Positions 27,215 to 35,714 of a stretch of DNA of 64,000 nucleotides are shown one piece after another. The notes under the pieces were generated by a model. That model was given only the letters and a program-made list of their open reading frames with translations, was not told where the DNA came from and ran no database searches. How positions within the stretch are numbered: position 1 is the stretch's first letter; each line of letters starts with the position of its first letter. This DNA comes from CAVYUC01 sp963783085. GTDB taxonomy: Bacteria; Bacteroidota; Bacteroidia; Bacteroidales; Prolixibacteraceae. The position numbers and the translations under genes were made by a program. Where the stretch lies: contig CAWAMJ010000002.1 in assembly GCA_963783085.1 (NCBI GenBank), positions 558,001 to 622,000 on the forward strand, written 5' to 3'.

Positions 27215-27406
27215 TTATACCGTTTGCCAGCGGGTAACGAACCGATAATTTTTTATATATTCCTCTGCTTCAGGATCGGCGTTTCCTGAAATTGCCTTTG
27301 AATCAGCGCTATTCGACAACCTGACTTTCCCGGCGCCAAATAATACAATAAGGAATTTTTTCTTTATTAAGTCGCTCAACATTGAAATAGATTGTACAGT
27401 TTTCAT
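27215..27406 (-). CDS. Small unknown protein downstream of rex
   Basis: A 63-residue open frame beginning 11 bases after the rex stop on the same strand. It starts with ATG behind a short purine-rich stretch and contains a hydrophobic block (KKKFLIVLFGAGKVRL) followed by a charged tail. It is not recognised. Its position suggests co-transcription with rex, but it may not be translated. Confidence 0.4.
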   Translation of the reverse strand: MKTVQSISMLSDLIKKKFLIVLFGAGKVRLSNSADSKAISGNADPEAEEYIKNYRFVTRWQTV

Positions 27407-27417
27407 CTTCTTTATTT

Positions 27418-28074
27418 TTAAGAGTTAATTTCAGAATCGTTCAGGCGTTTCAGCAGCACCGCGGCATAAGCGCTCATTGAAGTATTCTGAACGATTATTT
27501 CAGAGGGAAGTTGCAAAATTGCCGACGTGAAATTCCAGATCGCTTTGATTCCGCAGTTGACAAGGTCTTCCGCCACTTGCTGTGCCACCTGGTTGGGAGT
27601 AGTAAGTATCCCGATTTTTACATTCAGCCTTCCGGAGAGGCTAAATAATTTTTCATATCGCAGAACGTGAATGCCGCCAACAGTTTTCCCTGCTTTTTGT
27701 TCATCAGTGTCAAAAGCAGCAACAATTTTTAATCCCAGCGACTGGTGTTTCTGGTAAGCCAGCAAAGCTGAACCGAGATTACCGGCGCCAATCAGATAAG
27801 CCTCATTTGTGCGGTTAAAGCCCAAAAATTCTTCAAGAGCATGAATAAGTTCATATGTATTGTAACCGACCCGTGGCTTGCCTTTAATTCCTGTATAGGC
27901 CAAATCTTTAACTACCTGTGTTGAATCACATTTTAAGTCCCTGCCAATAACAGGCGCCGAAATATTGAGCAGACCTGTTTCTGTAACTTTCTGAAGATAA
28001 TACAGATAACCGGGCAACCTTTTCAACGTTGGTTCCGGTACTTTTTTTCTGCGACTATTTTCTGAAATTTTCAT
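27418..28074 (-). CDS. rex: Redox-sensing transcriptional repressor Rex
   Basis: A 218-residue Rex repressor. An N-terminal winged helix (about 15-80) is followed by a Rossmann domain with GAGNLG at 96-101 (LIGAGNLGSALLAY), an acidic residue ending the second strand (AAFDTDEQK) and the C-terminal swap helix. Rex senses the NADH/NAD+ ratio and derepresses fermentative and respiratory genes when NADH is high. Its targets cannot be named here, and no TTGTGAA-type operator was found in its own upstream region. Confidence 0.95.
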   Translation of the reverse strand: MKISENSRRKKVPEPTLKRLPGYLYYLQKVTETGLLNISAPVIGRDLKCDSTQVVKDLAYTGIKGKPRVGYNTYELIHALEEFLGFNRTNEAYLIGAGNLGSALLAYQKHQSLGLKIVAAFDTDEQKAGKTVGGIHVLRYEKLFSLSGRLNVKIGILTTPNQVAQQVAEDLVNCGIKAIWNFTSAILQLPSEIIVQNTSMSAYAAVLLKRLNDSEINS

Positions 28075-28103
28075 GCTTTATTCTTTATTCTCAGAATTAT
28101 TTT

Positions 28104-28111
28104 CAAATGTA
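28104..28111 (-). promoter_or_regulatory. TAnnTTTG -7 box upstream of rex
   Basis: On the minus strand the sequence TACATTTG matches the Bacteroidota -7 consensus exactly, about 30 bases before the rex ATG. A -33 TTTG is not clear. Confidence 0.45.
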
Positions 28112-28188
28112 AAGGAAATAATATTAAAGAAATTATTCTTTATAATTTTACGTTACCCTGTTAACTGAAATTTAACCTGAACCATTTC

Positions 28189-29466
28189 TCAATTGTATTG
28201 GGTTTTTATGTTTTTGTTATTGATTAAAATGGCTGCTGCCAATCCTGCCAAAGAAATCACCGAAAGCAACAGATAAAAATTCCGGAAGCCCGGCATACCC
28301 GGATCGGCATCGAGAATTCGCCCGGCTACTGAATTAAAGAAAATATCCGGGGTAAAGCCAATAAACGAGACCACGCCAACCGTTGTTCCGGTAACATTTT
28401 CATTCACACCCGTTTCTTCGAACAACGCAAAATACACCCCGCGCAATGCATACACTGCCAAGAATGTTAGTAACAAATCTGTTAAAATGAAATAATAAAG
28501 TGCAGCCGTTGGAATTAAAAAGAAAAGAAGAAAGTAGCTGAAAACCAGGATGAAAAACGTAGCGCGAATTACTTTTTTTGTTGACAAACGATCGGCAATA
28601 AAACCGGCGCCGATGGCGCCAACCGGCCGCAAAAAGCCGGACCACGATACAAACCTTGCAGACTCTACTTCGCCCATTCCCATAACGCGCGATGCATACA
28701 AACCATAAAAATCCAATCCTTTATAACCACAATATGCACAAACTACCACCAGTGCAATTAACCAGGTTGCGCGGAAATTCACTACTTGTTTGATTCCTTT
28801 CAGCGGATTCCGGTTTAAATCTTCAGCGCGCGTATCCGGAATTAAAAACCAAACCAGCACCCCTGCCGCCAAAGTGCTGAAAATGTAAAGCCAAACTACG
28901 GTTTGAAACGCTTTCATGCGCACATCCGGGTCAACCTGTACATCAGCTACCGGCATAAAATGGTTTAATAAAACAACACCCGCCGACGCTACACCGGCCG
29001 CTACAAGTCCTCTGCCCCCGTCCAGAAAACCAAATGCCCTGCCCTGGGCAAACCTGCCGCCCCACTCCCTCGTAGCCCGAATCATTGCCGACCAGAAAAA
29101 AAGAATGGTAGAAACTCCCCAAAAGCCAAAAATAAAAAACAGGTAATACTGGTTGGGCAATGTTACGAGCCAAACACCTCCAAGCGCGGTTGCTATCAAA
29201 GAAAGGCTCATCAGTTTACGTGCCGAAAACCGATCAGCAAACAACCCGCTCGGAAAATACGACAGCATGGCTGTTATTCCGTAAACTGCAATTGCATCGC
29301 CTAACTTTGTATTCGTCAGGTTAAAAACCTCGAGCAGGGTTGGCCGGAAAAACCTTGCAATGTGAAATGGCAAAGCAAATATCATTTCGCCGGCAATAAC
29401 CAATGAAAAAATGATGAACCAATTTTTTCTGTCCGGACTTGTGCGATTTTTCGAATTTTGTTGCAT
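28189..29466 (-). CDS. MFS transporter
   Basis: A 425-residue major facilitator transporter with about 12 membrane helices. The conserved loop 2-3 signature appears as GLFADRFSARKLM. The substrate is not predictable; sugars or organic anions are usual. The ATG at 29466 (MQQNSKNRTS) is preferred: the longer frame to 29559 adds 31 soluble residues unlike any transporter start. The DUF1080 lipoprotein gene starts divergently 157 bases away. Confidence 0.88.
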   Translation of the reverse strand: MQQNSKNRTSPDRKNWFIIFSLVIAGEMIFALPFHIARFFRPTLLEVFNLTNTKLGDAIAVYGITAMLSYFPSGLFADRFSARKLMSLSLIATALGGVWLVTLPNQYYLFFIFGFWGVSTILFFWSAMIRATREWGGRFAQGRAFGFLDGGRGLVAAGVASAGVVLLNHFMPVADVQVDPDVRMKAFQTVVWLYIFSTLAAGVLVWFLIPDTRAEDLNRNPLKGIKQVVNFRATWLIALVVVCAYCGYKGLDFYGLYASRVMGMGEVESARFVSWSGFLRPVGAIGAGFIADRLSTKKVIRATFFILVFSYFLLFFLIPTAALYYFILTDLLLTFLAVYALRGVYFALFEETGVNENVTGTTVGVVSFIGFTPDIFFNSVAGRILDADPGMPGFRNFYLLLSVISLAGLAAAILINNKNIKTQYN

Positions 29467-29623
29467 TTCAACTAATGTAACTGTTTTACCGGAGCAATGT
29501 TTATACCTTTCAAAGTGAAAATGTTGCCGTACAGGATGAATCGGGGGATGAACTTCCAAAAATGTTATTTACTTTTATAGTAGTTTTTTAATTATCCAAA
29601 TAAATCATAAAACTAAACTTAAC

Positions 29624-30415
29624 ATGAAAAGCAAAATGAAAAATTTCGTTTCCCTCGCTGGCTTTGTTTTTGTTTCCTCAATGGCGCTGATTCAGTTTTC
29701 CTGTACACAGCAAAATATTGGAGTTGGCGCAAAGGCCCCATCCGGCGCAGAAATCCTTTTTGATGGTTCGCGCGCCACGCTTGATGAAAAATGGACGTAC
29801 TGGGAAGGCCCCAGGTTATCGGCTGAACTTCCCATAAAATGGGAAATTGTTCCCGATCCGGTCGATGACGGAACGGTTGTCAGCAGCAATGATTCATCGG
29901 CTGTCGGCGGAAAATACGGCACTGCCGATATCGTAACCAAAGAGAAATTCAGGGATTTCAGGTTACACGTTGAATTTTTAATTCCGCAACCAGGCGGAAA
30001 CAGTGGCGTTTATCTGCAAAACCGGTATGAAATTCAGGTTTTGGATGGCGACAGCACAAAACACGGATTGGGAGCAGTTATCAACGAAACAGAATCTCCT
30101 TATTATGCCTATAACGGAATTGGAAAATGGAATGCTTACGATATTAAATTTCGTGCGGCCCGGTTTGAAAACGGAGAGCGAACGGATAAGGCTCTGGTTA
30201 CCATGGATTTTAATGGTGAAAAAGTGCATGTAAATGTTCCAATTAATCAGGTTTGGGGTGGGCCGTTTTCCGGATTGGACGGTGGCAACGACGAAGGAAA
30301 AGGAATCACCGACACACCTGGCGGAATCAAATTGCAGGCCGAAGGTCATAATGTGCTTTACCGAAACATCTGGATAAAAAAACTCGATTTGGAAGAAGCA
30401 GATACCGATTTTTAG
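29624..30415 (+). CDS. DUF1080 (3-keto-disaccharide hydrolase-like) lipoprotein
   Basis: A 263-residue exported protein. The signal peptide ends in an FSC lipobox at about residue 27. The rest is a DUF1080 concanavalin-like sandwich with GGNSGVYLQNRYEIQVLD and a C-terminal GHNVLYRNIWIKKL. Related domains are known as 3-keto-disaccharide hydrolases, but the substrate here is not tested. It converges on the trehalose synthase gene with a shared bidirectional terminator. Confidence 0.9.
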   Translation: MKSKMKNFVSLAGFVFVSSMALIQFSCTQQNIGVGAKAPSGAEILFDGSRATLDEKWTYWEGPRLSAELPIKWEIVPDPVDDGTVVSSNDSSAVGGKYGTADIVTKEKFRDFRLHVEFLIPQPGGNSGVYLQNRYEIQVLDGDSTKHGLGAVINETESPYYAYNGIGKWNAYDIKFRAARFENGERTDKALVTMDFNGEKVHVNVPINQVWGGPFSGLDGGNDEGKGITDTPGGIKLQAEGHNVLYRNIWIKKLDLEEADTDF

Positions 30416-30445
30416 TCTTCTTTGGTTTGATAACGAAAAGCATAA

Positions 30446-30484
30446 AAATAAACAGGGGTGAAACGATTTCACCCCTGTTTATTT
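30446..30484. terminator. Bidirectional terminator between convergent genes
   Basis: A perfect stem of 14 bp (AAACAGGGGTGAAA, 3-base loop CGA, complementary arm), extendable to 18 bp by A/T pairs, between the DUF1080 gene (ends 30415) and the trehalose-synthase gene (stop 30483-30485). It serves both strands and touches the stop codon of the latter. Confidence 0.93.
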
Positions 30485-32709
30485 ATGCTTCAGAATTACC
30501 TTCACAATAAATATCAGTTAACAACTGCCTGACTTCCTGAACATTCTCTACTTTGTAGCCTGCAATGGTCTTCGCCATTCCAACTTTGACGGTAACCGCG
30601 CCATTCGGTATTCCGGAAAACAGGAATTCGTCCGTCCAATCGTCACCAATGGCGAGAATACTTTCGGCCGGGGCATTGTCTAAAACCCGTTGAGCCGCAC
30701 GACCTTTATTGATTCCGCGGTTTTTAATTTCAATCACTTTGTTTCCTTCCAGTATTTCCAGGTTCAGATTGGTTACCAAACTTGTCAATTCATCTTTCAG
30801 TTCAATGGCGCGGTTCGCTCCCAATTCCGGGTCAGATTTGCGGTAGTGCCATACGAGGCTGTAATTTTTTTCCTCGATAAACGAGCCGGGGGTGCGGTCT
30901 ACATAAAATTCGAGCGATGGCCGGATGTAATCTTTCCAGGCGGAATCAAGTTGTTCAATCATCTGCCAATCACTACCGGCCGGTTTTAACCAAACCCCGT
31001 GTTCTACTATCAGTGTATATGGTTTTCCACCGAACCAGTCTTCCATGGTTTCCTTGTCCCTCCCGCTAATGAGCACGACCCGGTTTTTCGGGTTTGAGGC
31101 GAGTTTATCAAGAATCCCCAGAAGCTCGTCGTCGGGTTTGGCATGTTTCGGATTGTTTCGGAAACCGGTGAGCGTTCCGTCGTAATCGAGGAAAAAGACC
31201 CGATTATTCGATTCGCAGACTTCCGAAATAATTTTCTTTCTCGAAGAAGCTGTAATCTTTTTCGCCAGATAAATTTCTTCATTTTTCCTCACTTGCTCGA
31301 GGCTCCGAAAGAAATCGGTGGCCCATTTTTCAACGTCGTATCTTTTTAGCCTCCGCTGAAGGATTGTATTTCGTTCAATCTGTTCTTCCACAGGCATTTC
31401 GAGTGCAGTTTTAATAGCTGCGGCAATTTGTGCGCGGTCGTTCGGGTTTATGATCAGGGCCTCGCTCATTTCTTTTGAAGCGCCAGCCATTTCGCTCAGG
31501 ATCAACACTCCCCGGCCATCGGTTTTCGAAGCGATATATTCTTTGGCCACCAGATTCATTCCATCGCGGATGGGCGTTATTAAAGCAACTTCGCAATTGT
31601 TATATAAATCAACGAGGTTTTCAAACGGCATGGAACGGTAAAAATACCAGATGGGCGCCCGGTTTATCGTTGAATATTCTCCGTTGATCCGCCCCACCAT
31701 TTTATCCACCTCGTTTTTCATTTTCTGATATTGCTCCACGCCAACCCGCGAAGGCACAGCTAAAAGTACCAATGTTACCTTGTCACGGTATTCCGGATAT
31801 TCTTTCAGAAAATATTCGTAGGCTTCGAGCCTGTTAATCAAACCCTTGGTGTAATCCAGACGATCGATCGACAGAATAAATTTTGATTCGGGGTACAACA
31901 GGTAATACCTTTCGAGTTCTTTCCGCACATCTGATTTATCGCGCACCGAACGCTTTTGCGAATCAAGGGCCGCCTGTTGAAACTTCTCATAATCAATTCC
32001 CATCGGAAAATTATCGACCTTCACCATTCGCTGGGGTAAGCTAATTTCGTTGATGTTGATATCATAACCCAATAACCGGCGCACCGAGCTCATAAAGTGC
32101 CTTTCGTAATCGAAAGTGTGAAATCCCAGCAGGTCGGCGCCCAACATGCCGTTGATAATCTCCATCCGCCACGGAAGTATCCGAAATAACTCGTAAGAAG
32201 GAAAGGGAATGTGCAGGAAAAATCCAATGGTAACATTGGGGAAATCGTTCTTTTATCATTTGTGGCAACAGCAGCAAATGGTAGTCGTGTATCCAGATTT
32301 TTTGCACCCCTTCTATATTCGCGGCAATTACATCGGCAAATTTTTGGTTCACCTTTTTATAAGCTTCCCAATGTTCTTCTTCATATTTAACAAATTGGGT
32401 AAAGTAATGGAAAAGCGGCCAAACCGTTTTATTGCTGAACCCTTCGTAATACAATTCAACTTCTTCTTCCGTTAAATCAACATTGATGCAATCTTCCCTT
32501 CCAAGCGCCTTTTGCACCTCCTGCGCCTGTTCTGCAGAAAGCTTTTCCGTGTCTACTCCCGACCATCCAATCCACTGGCTGTTTGATGATTTACTTACTG
32601 ATTTCATGCCAGTTGCCAGCCCTCCCACACTCGGTGTGACTTCAATATTTTCTTCGGAAATTGAAATTTGCACGGGTAATCTATTCGATATTATTAGAAA
32701 TCGCTCCAT
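30483..32709 (-). pseudogene. Bifunctional trehalose-6-phosphate synthase/phosphatase, frameshifted
   Basis: Makes trehalose from UDP-glucose and glucose-6-P. The N-terminal OtsA (GT20) domain begins SNRLPVQIS; the C-terminal OtsB domain carries FLDYDGTLTGF, SGRD and GDDWTDEFLF. The reading frame breaks in a four-G run at 32238-32241: one extra base shifts the frame before the FFLHIPFPSYELF motif, which reappears one frame over. Without it the protein would be about 741 residues, the normal fused length. Both halves are well conserved, so sequencing error is quite possible. GH15 is divergent, 89 bases away. Confidence 0.92.
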
Positions 32710-32798
32710 AGTTTTTTATATTTGTTGTCGAAGTAAATTATACGGAAAATAAACCGGAAGTCAAAGAAATAACACAATAAAAACAAGCGTTCAAAAAA

Positions 32799-34592
32799 AT
32801 GGATAATCTGGATTATGGAATTGTAGGGAATTGCAGGAGCTCGGCATTGATTTCGAAACGAGGCGCGGTGGAGTGGCTGTGCCTGCCGGTTTTCGATTCA
32901 CCGTCGGTTTTCGCCTCTCTGCTGGACAATGAAAAAGGTGGAAGTTTCGAAATTATGACCGATGAAACCTACAAATATTCACAACGCTATTTACCAAAAA
33001 CAAACATTCTTGCTACAAAGGTTTCCAACGGCGCCGATAAGTTTGAGATCATTGATTTCATGCCGCGTTACTATTATCAAAACCGGCGCGACAGTGTTTA
33101 TTCGCCGCCTGATTTTATCCGCTTCATCAAATGGAAAGCAGGAAAACCTAAATTCAAAATAAAATATAACCCGCAACTGGAATACGCTGAAAAGAAAACA
33201 GTAACCCGCGAACATAAGGAATACATAAAAAGTTACACACAAAACGGAACGTACGATTCGCTTTATTTATACACCAATGTGGACAAGGGTAAAGTGATTA
33301 CCGGCGAAGAAATTACTTTAACCGACAATCTGTTTTTCCTGGTAAGCTATAATCAGAAACTGTTAAAGCAAAGTTTGGAGCGGGCCTATTTAAAGCTACA
33401 GAGAACAAAGGTATACTGGCTGAACTGGACCGAAGAAACCCACACATTCAATAAATACAACAATGAAATCCTGCGCAGTGCACTGGTACTGAAATTATTG
33501 AGCTACGATAAAACCGGCGCTGTTTTGGCGGCAGCAACCACTTCGTTACCCGAATCGCTGGGAGAAATCCGAAATTGGGATTATCGTTTTTGCTGGCTCC
33601 GCGATGCGTCGATGGTGATAAAAGTAATGACCAAACTGGGGCATTGGCGTGTTGCTGCCCGCTTCATGAATTTCATCATCGATATCGTTTCCGACAAAGA
33701 CGAAAAGATACAAATCATGTACGGCATCAACCGCGAAAAAAACCTGAAAGAACGGATTTTAACCCATCTTTCGGGGTATGCGGACAGTGCGCCGGTGCGG
33801 GTAGGCAATGCTGCGTACAAACAAAAGCAACACGATATTTACGGAATCCTGATGGATGTCATTTATCAGCAATTCAACCTGTTCGATGTTTCGCTGCAAA
33901 ACAGTGAAGAGCTATGGACCATTACCCGCAGTATCGTCCGCGTTGTTGGAAATAACTGGCAAAATCCCGATCGTGGAATCTGGGAAATAAGAACCGAACA
34001 GCGTCATTTTACATTTTCAAAATTGTTGTGCTGGGTTGCTGTAGACCGCGCAATAAAGGTGGCTGAATTAATCGATCGGCAGGAATATGTGGAAGAGTGG
34101 ACAAAACTGCGTAAAAACATTCGTGAAGATATCTTGAAAAATGCGTGGAGCGACAAATTAAAATCATTTACGCAGGCGTATAGTTCCGAAGATTTGGATG
34201 CATCGACATTGCTGATGGAATCTTATGGATTTATTGATGCCACTGATGAACGGTATATCAGCACGGTAAAAGCGACTCAAAAAGAATTGTGCCGGGACGG
34301 TTTAATGTACCGGTACAAAAACCGGGATGATTTCGGGCTACCAACATCATCGTTTACCATTTGTACTTTTTGGATGATACAAGCGCTTTACCGGATAGGC
34401 GAAAAAGAAGAAGCAAAAGCTATTTTCAACCGGCTGCTTTCGTTCAGCAACCACCTTGGAATTTTTAGCGAAGATATTGATTTCGAAACCAAGCGTCTGC
34501 TTGGCAATTTTCCGCAGGCATATTCCCATCTGGCTCTGATTGAGACTGCCACGTTATTCTCAGAAGATATTCAATTGAAAGATGAAATCTAG
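32799..34592 (+). CDS. GH15 glucoamylase/trehalase-type hydrolase
   Basis: A 597-residue glycoside hydrolase family 15 protein: an N-terminal beta domain (1-230) starting IGNCRSSALISKRGAVEWLCLP-like, then an (alpha/alpha)6 barrel with NWDYRFCWLRDASM and catalytic Glu candidates in REKNLKE and EIRTEQRHF. No signal peptide, so it is cytoplasmic. Members hydrolyse alpha-1,4-glucans or trehalose. Its divergent neighbour makes trehalose, so a trehalase role is plausible but unproven. The TATATTTG box at 32717-32724 could be its -7 element. Confidence 0.9.
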   Translation: MDNLDYGIVGNCRSSALISKRGAVEWLCLPVFDSPSVFASLLDNEKGGSFEIMTDETYKYSQRYLPKTNILATKVSNGADKFEIIDFMPRYYYQNRRDSVYSPPDFIRFIKWKAGKPKFKIKYNPQLEYAEKKTVTREHKEYIKSYTQNGTYDSLYLYTNVDKGKVITGEEITLTDNLFFLVSYNQKLLKQSLERAYLKLQRTKVYWLNWTEETHTFNKYNNEILRSALVLKLLSYDKTGAVLAAATTSLPESLGEIRNWDYRFCWLRDASMVIKVMTKLGHWRVAARFMNFIIDIVSDKDEKIQIMYGINREKNLKERILTHLSGYADSAPVRVGNAAYKQKQHDIYGILMDVIYQQFNLFDVSLQNSEELWTITRSIVRVVGNNWQNPDRGIWEIRTEQRHFTFSKLLCWVAVDRAIKVAELIDRQEYVEEWTKLRKNIREDILKNAWSDKLKSFTQAYSSEDLDASTLLMESYGFIDATDERYISTVKATQKELCRDGLMYRYKNRDDFGLPTSSFTICTFWMIQALYRIGEKEEAKAIFNRLLSFSNHLGIFSEDIDFETKRLLGNFPQAYSHLALIETATLFSEDIQLKDEI

Positions 34593-34622
34593 CATTTAGA
34601 ATCTGAAAAACTTTTCATTTCG

Positions 34623-34665
34623 AATCCTGTTTAATTTATTAACAAGAAAAATAAACAGGATTATG
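34623..34665 (+). promoter_or_regulatory. Hairpin covering RBS and start of SRPBCC gene
   Basis: Perfect 11-bp inverted repeat (AATCCTGTTTA, 18-base AT-rich loop, TAAACAGGATT). The right arm holds the Shine-Dalgarno AGGA and ends exactly at the ATG of the next gene. Folding would hide the ribosome binding site, a layout typical of a translational switch or RNA thermometer. No ligand-binding domain is recognised. Confidence 0.65.
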
Positions 34666-35139
34666 GCATTTTATCAGTTGGTTACCGAACAAAAAATTCC
34701 GGCTGCTCTTGATGAAGTTTGGGAATTTATTTCTTCCCCTCAAAATCTGAAAGTTATTACGCCGGAATATATGGGTTTTGATATTACGTCTAAAAACCTT
34801 CCCGAAAAAATGTATCCCGGCATGATAATCAGCTACAAAGTAAGCCCGGTTCTGGGAATAAAAATGAATTGGGTAACTGAAATCACCCAGGTGAAGGACA
34901 AGGATTATTTCATTGATGAACAGCGTAGCGGCCCTTATTCCACGTGGCACCACCAGCACAAAATCGAACCGGTTGAAGGTGGTGTGCTGATGACGGATAT
35001 TGTTTCGTACAAACCACCGTTTGGTTTTCTGGGAAAAGTTGCTAATTCTTTGTTTATAAGAAAACAACTGAAGGAAATTTTCGACTACCGTAAAAAGGCA
35101 CTTGAAAAGCAGTTTGGAGTTTGGATAGCAGAAGTTTAA
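34663..35139 (+). CDS. SRPBCC/START-fold protein
   Basis: A 158-residue protein of the Bet v1-like SRPBCC superfamily, beginning MAFYQLVTEQKIPAALDEVWEFISSPQNLKVITPEYMGF, the usual first strand and helices. Members bind hydrophobic ligands in a central cavity; none can be named. The ATG is preceded by AGGA inside an inverted repeat (see the RBS hairpin), so translation may be controlled. It is a single gene, convergent with the toxin-antitoxin pair, whose toxin stop lies one base away. Confidence 0.85.
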   Translation: MAFYQLVTEQKIPAALDEVWEFISSPQNLKVITPEYMGFDITSKNLPEKMYPGMIISYKVSPVLGIKMNWVTEITQVKDKDYFIDEQRSGPYSTWHHQHKIEPVEGGVLMTDIVSYKPPFGFLGKVANSLFIRKQLKEIFDYRKKALEKQFGVWIAEV

Positions 35140-35394
35140 TTACCTGTAAACATCCTTTCGATGACCGATTCTAATCACTCTTACTGTAAGTACTTCTTCC
35201 TGAATATCGTATATAATCCTGTAATTGCCTTGCCTTATCCGATAACCTGACCTTCCTTTCAATTTTTCACATCCACGCGGACGAGGATTTTTGGCAAGTT
35301 TAATAATTTTCGATTTTATAGCCAGGTAATCTTTGGGAGGTAAAACTTCTAATTGTTTTATTGCACTACGTAAAATTTTAACTTTATATGTCAT
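35140..35394 (-). CDS. RelE/ParE-type toxin
   Basis: An 84-residue type II toxin: the pattern IKQLEVLPPKDYLAIKSKI, GYRIRQGNYRIIYDI and VRVIRIGHRKDVY is typical of RelE-like ribosome-dependent mRNA nucleases. The basic residues in the GYRIRQGNYRIIY and GHRKDVYR blocks fit the active-site region. Its ATG lies inside the end of the antitoxin gene (11-base overlap), so translation is coupled and antitoxin comes first. Confidence 0.9.
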   Translation of the reverse strand: MTYKVKILRSAIKQLEVLPPKDYLAIKSKIIKLAKNPRPRGCEKLKGRSGYRIRQGNYRIIYDIQEEVLTVRVIRIGHRKDVYR

Positions 35395-35584
35395 TACGTT
35401 TTGCTTCTATTTCTTTAAACGCCTCTTCTGCAATGATACCCTCTTCTTTTCCGGATATTGCTTCATCATAAGCTTTTAAATCTTCCAATTCTTCAAGCTT
35501 TTTTAAAATTTTCCTGTATTCTTTAACTGGCAAAATAACGCTTACTTTATTTCCTCTGGCATCAGTAATGTATTGTGTTTCCAT
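35384..35584 (-). CDS. Antitoxin partner of the RelE-type toxin
   Basis: A 66-residue small acidic protein. The N-terminal strand-helix (YITDARGNKVSVILPVKEYRKILKKLEEL) looks like a Phd/YefM-type or RelB-like DNA-binding start, and the charged tail (AYDEAISGKEEGIIAEEAFKEIEAKRN) would wrap the toxin. The two genes overlap by 11 bases. The TAAATTTG box at 35618-35625 is a good candidate promoter. Confidence 0.85.
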   Translation of the reverse strand: METQYITDARGNKVSVILPVKEYRKILKKLEELEDLKAYDEAISGKEEGIIAEEAFKEIEAKRNDI

Positions 35585-35617
35585 AATTTACCTATATTAT
35601 CAACTCCGTTTATGTAA

Positions 35618-35625
35618 CAAATTTA
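35618..35625 (-). promoter_or_regulatory. TAnnTTTG -7 box of the toxin-antitoxin operon
   Basis: Minus-strand TAAATTTG, matching the consensus, about 34 bases before the antitoxin ATG. The -33 element is weak. Confidence 0.4.
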
Positions 35626-35714
35626 AATATATTTTTCATTGCTGTCTGGTGAAATTAAAAATGAATAACATGAATTATTGCTAATTTGCATCCTGAACCA
35701 ACGAATCAAAATAA

